Shown here in pieces: positions 1 through 5,821 of a DNA stretch of 8,525 nucleotides. The first letter of the stretch is position 1. Each line of letters starts with the position of its first letter. Below the pieces are notes generated by a model that saw only the letters and a program-made list of their open reading frames with translations, searched no databases and was not told where the DNA came from. The position numbers were made by a program, and so were the translations under genes. This DNA is from an uncultured Lacticaseibacillus sp. (lineage in GTDB: Bacteria > Bacillota > Bacilli > Lactobacillales > Lactobacillaceae), in NCBI GenBank assembly GCA_934339215.1, contig CAKRHU010000050.1, forward strand, positions 1 to 8,525. The letters are read 5' to 3'.

Positions 1-1480
1 TAGCGTTCAAGGCGTTGACATAAACGTCTGCTAACCAGTCCGCTTGAACAGAGAACTTCTTCATGAAGTCGTCGTAGTCAATGACTTCATCAGTGATCGG
101 CTTTGTTTCAGGACCAACTTGCTTTTCGCCGATTTCATCAACACCACCGTTGATGGCATATAAAATGGCTTTGGCTAAGTTAGCACGGGCACCGAAGAAT
201 TGAACCCCGTCTTTGATTGGTTGTGCGGAAACACAGCAAGCAATGCCGTAGTAGTCCGTGCCCCATTCCGTGCGCATCAGATCATCATTTTCGTATTGGA
301 TGGTGGAAGAAGTGATGGAAACTTCTGTGGCATAGCGTTTGAAGCCTTCTGGCAATGCTTCAGACCAAAGCAACGTGATGTTTGGTTCTGGTGCCGCACC
401 CATGTTGTCCAATGTCTTCAAGAAGCGGAAAGCAGTCTTAGTGATATGGTGACGACCGTCAAAGCCAACACCACCTAAGGACAAGGTTGCCCAGATCGGA
501 TCGCCTGAGAACAGAGAGTTGTATTCTTCGGTACGGATGAAGCGAACCATGCGCAACTTCATAACCAAGTGGTCGATATATTCTTGGGCTTGGCTTTCAG
601 TGATCTTGCCACGCTTCATATCACGTTCGATGAAGGCATCGATTGTGGTATCGATACGACCAACGGACATTGCGGCACCGTTTTGGGTCTTAACCGCAGC
701 CAAGTAGCCGAAGTAGATCCATTGGATGGCTTCTTGGGCGTTAGTCGCAGGCTTGGAAATATCGTAACCATAGCTGGCAGCCATCTTCTTGATGTCGCCT
801 AAAGCACGATATTGATCAGAAACTTGTTCACGCAGGCGGATGACATCATCAGTCATTTCGCCATCGCCGATGTGCTGGAAGTCATTGAACTTGTCAGCCA
901 TCAAACGATCGATCCCATAAATGGCGATCCGTGGGAAGTCAGCCACGATCCGGCCACGGGCATAAGCATCAGGAAGACCAGTCACGATCTTGTAGTGACG
1001 CGCTTTACGCATGTCTGGGGTGTAAACATCAAAGACGCCTTGGTTATGGGTCTTGTGATATTCAGTGAAGATCTTGTGCATTTCTGGATCTGGCTTGTAG
1101 CCGTATGATTCCAGCGCATCTTCAGCCATGCGGATCCCGCCAAATGGCATAAAGGCGCGCTTCAATGGCTTGTCAGTTTGCAAACCAACAATGGTTTCCA
1201 AGTCTTTGTTCAAGTAGCCTGGGCCATGACTTGTGATCGTGGCAACCACATTGGTGTCAGCATCAAGCACACCACCTGCAGCACGTTCTTGTTTCTTCAA
1301 GTTGAGGACTTGGTTGTTCAATGTGGTGGTCGCTTCGGTTGGCCCTGCCAAGAAGCTTTCGTCACCATTGTACTGGGTCAGGTTTTGTTGAATGAAGTCG
1401 CGGACATTAATTTCGCTTTGCCAGTTGCCGCCGTTGAAACCTTCCCAGTAGTTGGTTTCGGTTTTGTCTAACTGTTTCAT
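1..1480 (-). CDS. pflB: Pyruvate formate-lyase (formate C-acetyltransferase), 5' part; C-terminus outside window
   Basis: Converts pyruvate and CoA to acetyl-CoA and formate in the cytoplasm, the anaerobic branch of mixed-acid fermentation, by a glycyl radical mechanism. Reading the minus strand from ATG at 1480 gives 493 codons with no stop, beginning MKQLDKTETNYWEGFNGG. The active-site cysteine pair is visible as GIACCVS at residues 413-419 (Cys415-Cys416, equivalent to Cys418-Cys419 of the E. coli enzyme). Family blocks such as GFDGRHHITKTAFRFL precede it. The radical-bearing glycine motif would lie in the missing C-terminal third, since family members run to about 750-760 residues. The start is set by AGGAGGC at 1488-1494, seven bases upstream. 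The gene is preceded by its own promoter and follows the leuA terminator, so it is a separate unit. An activase gene (pflA) would be expected nearby but is not in the window. No frame break is seen. Confidence 0.97.
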   Translation of the reverse strand, partial: MKQLDKTETNYWEGFNGGNWQSEINVRDFIQQNLTQYNGDESFLAGPTEATTTLNNQVLNLKKQERAAGGVLDADTNVVATITSHGPGYLNKDLETIVGLQTDKPLKRAFMPFGGIRMAEDALESYGYKPDPEMHKIFTEYHKTHNQGVFDVYTPDMRKARHYKIVTGLPDAYARGRIVADFPRIAIYGIDRLMADKFNDFQHIGDGEMTDDVIRLREQVSDQYRALGDIKKMAASYGYDISKPATNAQEAIQWIYFGYLAAVKTQNGAAMSVGRIDTTIDAFIERDMKRGKITESQAQEYIDHLVMKLRMVRFIRTEEYNSLFSGDPIWATLSLGGVGFDGRHHITKTAFRFLKTLDNMGAAPEPNITLLWSEALPEGFKRYATEVSITSSTIQYENDDLMRTEWGTDYYGIACCVSAQPIKDGVQFFGARANLAKAILYAINGGVDEIGEKQVGPETKPITDEVIDYDDFMKKFSVQADWLADVYVNALNA

Positions 1481-1530
1481 CTGAGTTGCCTCCTAAAATG
1501 TGATTACCATGTCACAGATTTTACATTCTT

Positions 1531-1558
1531 ACTATAACACACTCCACCAATCTTGCAA
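1531..1558 (-). promoter_or_regulatory. Predicted vegetative promoter of pflB with extended -10
   Basis: On the minus strand, -35 TTGCAA (1553-1558, 4 of 6 consensus) is followed by a 16-bp spacer and -10 TATAGT (1531-1536), with a TG one base before the -10 (TGTTATAGT). The start of transcription would lie near 1524, giving a leader of about 44 bases that ends in a strong AGGAGGC ribosome binding site. This is the best promoter-like match in the interval. It is a prediction from motif matching only. Confidence 0.65.
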
Positions 1559-1660
1559 ACCTTTTCTTTCGCTTTCTTATGCGAATATGAATTCTTTTAG
1601 TGATGTGGTGTGAAACCACTACTCCGTTCGCTGTTTCACGAGATTGCGGTTACATTAAAA

Positions 1661-1674
1661 TGACATCGTTCTCA
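1661..1674. promoter_or_regulatory. Catabolite-responsive element (CcpA site) upstream of pflB
   Basis: TGACATCGTTCTCA matches every defined position of the Gram-positive cre consensus TGWNANCGNTNWCA. It lies about 105 bp upstream of the predicted pflB -35 box and about 145 bp downstream of leuA. CcpA control of mixed-acid fermentation genes is established in lactic acid bacteria, which makes the site plausible. The large distance from the predicted promoter is unusual. The degenerate motif also occurs by chance at some rate. Confidence 0.5.
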
Positions 1675-1782
1675 TTAACGCCCTGTACTAATCACAGATA
1701 ATGATACAGATGTTCGTTTTGTGTAGTGGTACAACGAACTGGTGAATTCCATAGCAGTTCCACCAAAATCGCGATACAGCAC

Positions 1783-1815
1783 GAAAAAAGCCGACTGTTG
1801 TTGCAGTCGACTTTT
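1783..1815 (-). terminator. Rho-independent terminator of leuA
   Basis: Starting four bases after the leuA stop codon, the minus strand carries AGTCGACTG, a six-base loop CAACAA, then CAGTCGGCT with one G-U pair, followed by a run of T residues. It ends the leuA transcript before the pflB control region, so leuA and pflB should be separate units. Confidence 0.88.
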
Positions 1816-1818
1816 GCC

Positions 1819-2988
1819 TTAAGCACGTTTTTGCTGTTGTGTCTTGTAGTCTTGCATCATGACGATCATTTCTGCTGGACTCACCAGATCCGTTTCATCA
1901 GCAATGGCTTTAAACATTGGGAAAATGTCCGCCATCATGTCGCGGTTGACGTGGTAGCCCATTTCGTTGAGCTTGTTCATCACCGCGTGTGAGCCGGAAA
2001 GTTTGCCTAAAGGCAGGCTGGTGTGCATGCCAACATCTTCTGGCACCAGGATTTCATAGGTTTGGCGGTTTTTCAGCATGCCGTCTTGATGAATCCCGGA
2101 TTCATGAGCGAAGGCATTGGCGCCGACGATCGGGCGGTTTGGTCCGACTGCAATGCTAGAAGCTTGCGCAACGATTTCTGAGACGCGCTTCGTTTCTGGC
2201 AGGTTGATGTTGGTTTCGGCATCATAGAAATCCCCGCGTACATGAATCGCCGCAGCCACTTGAATTTCGTCGACGTTTCCAGCGCGATCGCCTAACCCGT
2301 TGATCGTGCCTTGGACTTGAGTCGCGCCATTTTTGATGGCGGCCATCGCGTTGGCCATCGCCATGCCAAGGTCGTTATGTGTATGCGCGGCCCATTCGAT
2401 TTGATCAAAGTTGGCAATACGGGCTTTCAGATTGGCAAAAATCGCACCAAATTCTTCTGGGTCATCATAGCCAACTGTGTCTGGAATGTTGATCATCGTG
2501 GCGCCGGCATCGATAGCAGCTTGGACCGCTTCAACTAAAAAATCAGGTTCAGTGCGTGAAGCATCCTCTGGGCTGAATTCTACGACGTCAAACATTGACT
2601 TGCCGTAAGCGACATCAGCGCGGATCTTAGCGATCATTTCGGCTTTGGTCATATGCAACTTGTATTCACGATGAATCGGACTGGTGGCAATGAAAGTATG
2701 TAGCATTTGATGAGGTGCTGGCGCAATGGCATCGCGGACCGCATCCATATCTTTTCGGACCAGTCGGGCTAAGCCAGTGACCGTGGTGTGCTTGATGGTT
2801 TTAGCGATGGCATTCACCGCGCGGAAATCTTCAGGACTCGCGATGGGAAAACCGGCTTCAATGTAATCAACACCCCAGGCTTCAAGGGCTTTGGCAATTT
2901 CAACTTTTTGTTCCACTGAGAAGTTGACCCCAATGGTTTGCTCACCGTCACGCAGCGTGGTATCGAAGAATTTGATTTGTTTAGTCAT
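1819..2988 (-). CDS. leuA: 2-isopropylmalate synthase, short form without the C-terminal regulatory domain
   Basis: Catalyses the first committed step of leucine synthesis, condensing acetyl-CoA with 2-oxoisovalerate in the cytoplasm. The 389-residue protein is a DRE-TIM metallolyase TIM barrel. FFDTTLRDGEQ (7-17) carries the Arg13/Asp14 pair, HTFIATSPIH is at 97-106, metal ligands are in HTHND (202-206), TINGLGDRAGN (228-238) ends in a ligand-type Asn, and AHESGIHQDG is at 294-303. The last part resembles the LeuA linker subdomain and stops near residue 389. Typical LeuA runs to about 500 residues with a leucine-binding C-terminal domain, which is absent. The reading frame could open at 3003, but that first ATG overlaps GGAGGGT (2995-3001), a well-placed ribosome binding site for the ATG at 2988, so 2988 is chosen. 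The Leu/Ile-rich leader upstream supports a leucine role over homocitrate or citramalate synthase. The gene is monocistronic, between its own attenuator and terminator. Confidence 0.93.
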   Translation of the reverse strand: MTKQIKFFDTTLRDGEQTIGVNFSVEQKVEIAKALEAWGVDYIEAGFPIASPEDFRAVNAIAKTIKHTTVTGLARLVRKDMDAVRDAIAPAPHQMLHTFIATSPIHREYKLHMTKAEMIAKIRADVAYGKSMFDVVEFSPEDASRTEPDFLVEAVQAAIDAGATMINIPDTVGYDDPEEFGAIFANLKARIANFDQIEWAAHTHNDLGMAMANAMAAIKNGATQVQGTINGLGDRAGNVDEIQVAAAIHVRGDFYDAETNINLPETKRVSEIVAQASSIAVGPNRPIVGANAFAHESGIHQDGMLKNRQTYEILVPEDVGMHTSLPLGKLSGSHAVMNKLNEMGYHVNRDMMADIFPMFKAIADETDLVSPAEMIVMMQDYKTQQQKRA

Positions 2989-2994
2989 AAGAAG

Positions 2995-3001
2995 ACCCTC
3001 C
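2995..3001 (-). promoter_or_regulatory. Ribosome binding site that fixes the leuA start
   Basis: GGAGGGT on the minus strand lies six bases before the ATG at 2988. It overlaps the in-frame ATG at 3003, which has no comparable site of its own. This favours the 389-residue product over a 394-residue one. Confidence 0.85.
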
Positions 3002-3030
3002 ATAAATTGTGTTTTGCTGATTTAAATGAA

Positions 3031-3083
3031 TAAAAAATAGGGCCCTAACTCACACATCATCTGTGTACAGCTAGGACCCTATT
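3031..3083 (-). terminator. leuA attenuator (intrinsic terminator in the leader)
   Basis: On the minus strand, 3069-3083 pairs with 3036-3050 as a 15-bp stem with two G-U pairs (AATAGGG... with ...CCCTATT). A five-pair upper stem (ACACA with TGTGT) follows, closed by a small loop, and six U residues (3032-3037) come directly after. It lies between the leader peptide stop codon and the leuA ribosome binding site, so it can only act as a conditional terminator of leuA. There is no T-box signature (no AGGGUGGNACCGCG-like antiterminator bulge). Confidence 0.92.
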
Positions 3084-3183
3084 GCTTGCCTAGCCACCGA
3101 ATTCGCTTCAGTGGCGTTGCAGCCACCGTTCGTCGATGGCCGCATCTCAAATGCCGCGATCGACTAAATCAACAATCGATCAC
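3070..3183 (-). promoter_or_regulatory. leuA leader: chain of mutually exclusive hairpins ending in an antiterminator
   Basis: Read along the minus-strand RNA, six overlapping stems are visible. Z: 3176-3183 with 3156-3163, GTGATCGA/TCGATCGC, loop holding Leu codons and the leader stop. A: 3159-3164 with 3132-3137, GTCGAT/ATCGAC, plus inner GCAT/ATGC. E: 3135-3140 with 3122-3127, GCCATC/GGTGGC. B: about 3121-3127 with 3109-3115, CGGTGGC/GCCACTG. C: 3107-3115 with 3093-3101, GCCACTGAA/TTCGGTGGC. D: 3089-3094 with 3070-3075, GCTAGG/CCTAGC. D takes the 5' arm of the terminator and is therefore the antiterminator. Each stem shares bases with the next except A with B, which E links. The pairings are read by eye and no folding energies were computed. 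Confidence 0.7.
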
Positions 3184-3229
3184 GCAACAACGCAGTATTT
3201 TGATTCGTAATGATAATGGCTTTTTTCAT
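3164..3229 (-). CDS. Leader peptide of leuA, 21 residues, Leu/Ile rich
   Basis: A short frame opens at ATG 3229 behind GGAGG (3239-3243, nine bases upstream) and ends at TAG 3164-3166. The product starts MKKAIII and ends LLRDRLLI. Four of 21 residues are Leu, all TTG and in two tandem pairs (codons 14-15 and 19-20), and four are Ile. It lies about 32 bases after the predicted transcription start and directly before the hairpin chain and attenuator of leuA, the position of a cis-acting leader peptide that senses charged tRNA through ribosome stalling. The peptide itself probably has no further function. The isoleucine codons suggest that general branched-chain starvation, not only leucine, could be sensed. 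Confidence 0.85.
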   Translation of the reverse strand: MKKAIIITNQNTALLRDRLLI

Positions 3230-3253
3230 GATGAATTTCCTCCGCGTGTTGTT

Positions 3254-3310
3254 ATTTGATGAAACTAAGATTAAACGTTTCTCATCGTTTTGTCAATTGT
3301 TTCATCAAAT
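3254..3310. promoter_or_regulatory. Candidate operator: 12-bp inverted repeats flanking the leuA promoter
   Basis: ATTTGATGAAAC (3254-3265) and GTTTCATCAAAT (3299-3310) are perfect inverted copies 33 bp apart. A third related block, GTTTCTCATC (3277-3286), lies between them next to the palindrome AAACGTTT (3273-3280). The left copy covers the predicted transcription start and the right copy lies just upstream of the -35 box, an arrangement typical of regulator binding. The sequence does not match the CodY box. The cognate regulator is not identified. Confidence 0.6.
3268..3296 (-). promoter_or_regulatory. Predicted leuA promoter
   Basis: A consensus -35 box TTGACA (3291-3296, minus strand) is followed by two possible -10 boxes: TTTAAT (3270-3275, 5 of 6 matches but a 15-bp spacer) or TAATCT (3268-3273, poorer match, 17-bp spacer). 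Either places the start near 3261-3263. The mismatch between good -35 and imperfect -10 suggests a promoter that may need an activator or be tightly controlled. Confidence 0.65.
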
Positions 3311-3325
3311 TCTTTTTTACGCATC

Positions 3326-3358
3326 AAAAAACAGCCCTGAATGCAATCAGGACTGCTT
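3326..3358 (-). terminator. Rho-independent terminator of parE-parC
   Basis: About ten bases after the parC stop codon the minus strand forms GCAGTCCTGA, loop TTGCAT, TCAGGGCTGT with two G-U pairs, followed by a six-residue U run. It ends the topoisomerase IV operon immediately upstream of the leuA operator and promoter. Confidence 0.9.
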
Positions 3359-3367
3359 ATCAGCACA

Positions 3368-5821
3368 TTAGTTTTCAGCACTCGGTAAATCGATAATGGT
3401 TTCGGCATGCACATAAGTTGGCACCCCTTGGGTTTCCGTATCGATCACAAACGAGCCGTTGGAGTAACGATCCCCATCAGGACTGGCATTTGGATCCAGT
3501 GGCACTAAGGTATCGTTATCCGTTAAAACGGTCAACGTGGTATTATCATCAACCACATTCATGGCGACAATGCGATGTGGGGCTTTTTTGAGTTCCCGTA
3601 ACACCATCAACCCACGACGCGCACGTGTGGCAACGCCCATTTCTTTGAGCTTCATTTTCTTAAAAGCCCCGCGCTGAGTCAAAATGCCGACTTCGGTACT
3701 TTCGGGATCATCAGCCAGAATGAAGTTCACCACATAGTCTTGGTCTTTGAGGTCGATACTCTTGACCCCAGTGGCACGCGCACCGATCACGGAGACTTCA
3801 CTTAAGGCAAATTGCAGGCCATAAGCATGGTTCGTCACCGCAAATACCGTTTGCTGAGACTCAGGTTCAACGAAGTAAGCATTGGTGACGACAGCATCTT
3901 TGGCTTTGAGCTTCATCCCCACCATTGGACGACTCTTGTAGTTACGCTGCGGCTGCATGTCCGCCAAAGCGGTTTGTTTGATGTAACCGTCACTTGAACC
4001 TAAAACAAAGTTACCCGCTTGCGTTAAGTCATCAAAACCAAAGGCAGCGATCACTTGTTCGTCTGCGTCAATGCCGACTGTTTGTGACAAATGCTCACCG
4101 GCATCTTTCCAACGCGCGTCAGTGATTTCATGCACTGGGCGATAAATCACGTTCCCGTGATTGGTGATGATGTACAAGTGCTGCAAGGTGCCCATTTCCT
4201 GATCGAAAATTGGGAAGTCTTTTTCTTTCAAGCCGTTATCTGACGCATCGACAGCTTGATAACTGCGCAATGACGAGCGTTTCATGTAGCCGTCACGCGA
4301 AACTAATACCATCACGCGTTCATCAGCTACGGTGACTGTGGTATCGACTTCCAAGGCTTCGATTTCGTTTTGGATCGTGGACTTGCGGTCATCCCCGTAT
4401 GTCTTGGCGATGTCAGCGAGTTCAGATTCGATCACGTGATCGCGGGTCTTAGGGTCACCGAGGATGGCTTGATAGCCGGCAATCGCTTTGGCCAATTGTG
4501 CCGCTTCGGCTTCGAGCGCGGTGATATCCGTGTTCGTCAAGCGATACAGTTGCAAGGAAACGATGGCTTCTGCTTGCGCCGTTGAAAAGTCGTATTCTGC
4601 GACCAAGTTCTTCTTGGCGTCGGCTTTATCTTTGGACCCACGAATGGTTTTGATCACTTGATCTAAAATGGAGATCATTTTAATCAAGCCTTGGACAATG
4701 TGTTCGCGCGCTTGGGCTTTGGCTAAATCATATTGCGTCCGGCGTGTGACCACTTGTTGACGGTGTTTGATATAAGCTTCCAGCATCGGCTTGAGGCCAA
4801 GCTGCTTGGGCTTCATGTCAGCGATGGCCACCATGTTGAAGTTATAGGTCACTTGCAAATCCGTGTTTTTGAACAAGTAAGTTTGAATGCCTTCAGCGTT
4901 GGCGTCTTTTTTGAGTTCGATGGCCACACTTAAGCCGAAGCGATCGGATTCATCGCGGACTTCGGCGATCCCGTCGACTTTTTTGGCCACGCGGATCTCG
5001 TCGATTTTTTTGACAAGGTCGGCTTTATTGACTTCATATGGCAGTTCGGACACAACGATTTGTTGTTTGCCGCCGCGTAAGTCTTCCACATGCGTGCGCG
5101 AGCGGACGACGATTTTACCCCGGCCGGTTTGATAAGCCTGGCGTATCCCGGCTAAGCCTTGAATGATCCCACCAGTCGGAAAATCTGGCCCTTGGACAAA
5201 ATTCATCAACGCGTCGAGATCGGCATCAGGGTGCTTCAACAAATATAAAATCGCGTTGATCACTTCGCGCAAGTTATGCGGGGGAATGTCCGTCGCATAA
5301 CCACTGGAGATCCCAGTGGCACCGTTGACTAATAAATTAGGGAACGCTGCTGGCAAAACGGTAGGCTCTTGTGCGGTATCATCGAAGTTCAACACCATAT
5401 CAACCGTATCTTTGTCAATGTCTTTGAGCATTTCTGCGGAGATCTTGGACAAGCGCGCTTCGGTATAACGCATCGCAGCCGGCGGATCGCCGTCCATGGA
5501 CCCGTTGTTCCCGTGCATTTCAATTAATGGGGCGCGCAGTTTCCAATCTTGCGACAAACGCACCATCGCTTCATAAATCGAGCTATCACCATGGGGATGG
5601 TAATTCCCCATGACGTTCCCGACGGATTTGGCGGATTTGCGGAAGCCTTTGTCAAAGGTGTTGCCATCTTCGTTCATGGCAAACAAAATGCGGCGCTGAA
5701 CGGGCTTTAAGCCATCGCGCACATCAGGCAACGCGCGTTCTTGAATAATGTATTTGGAATAGCGGCCAAAGCGCTCGCCCATGACTTGTTCCAGGGTCAT
5801 TTCTTGGATTTGATTGGCCAT
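3368..5821 (-). CDS. parC: DNA topoisomerase IV subunit A
   Basis: Breakage-reunion subunit of topoisomerase IV, which unlinks daughter chromosomes as a ParC2ParE2 complex. The 817-residue protein has the winged-helix catalytic core at the N-terminus. The quinolone region HPHGDSSIYEAM has Ser80 and Glu84, the unmutated state seen in susceptible enzymes. AAMRYTEARLS carries the catalytic Tyr119 with Arg118. The coiled tower and dimer gate follow to about residue 480, and the rest is a beta-pinwheel C-terminal domain with repeated strands such as GYIKQTAL. ParC rather than GyrA is chosen because the N-terminus (MGERFGRYSKYIIQERALPD, NTFDKGFRKSAKSVGNVMGNYHPHGD) resembles streptococcal ParC, and because the parE-plsY neighbourhood is that of topoisomerase IV, not the dnaA-region gyrase genes. 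The ATG shares one base with the parE stop (TAATG), with AAGGGG upstream as ribosome binding site, implying translational coupling. Confidence 0.96.
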   Translation of the reverse strand: MANQIQEMTLEQVMGERFGRYSKYIIQERALPDVRDGLKPVQRRILFAMNEDGNTFDKGFRKSAKSVGNVMGNYHPHGDSSIYEAMVRLSQDWKLRAPLIEMHGNNGSMDGDPPAAMRYTEARLSKISAEMLKDIDKDTVDMVLNFDDTAQEPTVLPAAFPNLLVNGATGISSGYATDIPPHNLREVINAILYLLKHPDADLDALMNFVQGPDFPTGGIIQGLAGIRQAYQTGRGKIVVRSRTHVEDLRGGKQQIVVSELPYEVNKADLVKKIDEIRVAKKVDGIAEVRDESDRFGLSVAIELKKDANAEGIQTYLFKNTDLQVTYNFNMVAIADMKPKQLGLKPMLEAYIKHRQQVVTRRTQYDLAKAQAREHIVQGLIKMISILDQVIKTIRGSKDKADAKKNLVAEYDFSTAQAEAIVSLQLYRLTNTDITALEAEAAQLAKAIAGYQAILGDPKTRDHVIESELADIAKTYGDDRKSTIQNEIEALEVDTTVTVADERVMVLVSRDGYMKRSSLRSYQAVDASDNGLKEKDFPIFDQEMGTLQHLYIITNHGNVIYRPVHEITDARWKDAGEHLSQTVGIDADEQVIAAFGFDDLTQAGNFVLGSSDGYIKQTALADMQPQRNYKSRPMVGMKLKAKDAVVTNAYFVEPESQQTVFAVTNHAYGLQFALSEVSVIGARATGVKSIDLKDQDYVVNFILADDPESTEVGILTQRGAFKKMKLKEMGVATRARRGLMVLRELKKAPHRIVAMNVVDDNTTLTVLTDNDTLVPLDPNASPDGDRYSNGSFVIDTETQGVPTYVHAETIIDLPSAEN

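Noticed and set aside
200..1471. Several plus-strand open frames of 60-100 codons across the pflB region
   Set aside because: They lie opposite a clear pflB frame, lack ribosome binding sites and show no recognisable protein features.
1611..1624. Second cre-like site TGAAACCACTACTC
   Set aside because: It breaks the consensus at the central CG and at the distal end, with at least three mismatches.
1675..1752. A 25-codon minus-strand frame starting MEFTSS between leuA and pflB
   Set aside because: It has only a weak GGTGG upstream, no promoter, lies just past the leuA terminator and overlaps the cre site. It shows no amino acid bias suggesting a leader peptide.
3031..3229. T-box riboswitch upstream of leuA
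   Set aside because: No T-box consensus antiterminator sequence or specifier-loop arrangement is visible, and a translated leader with Leu codons explains the region better.
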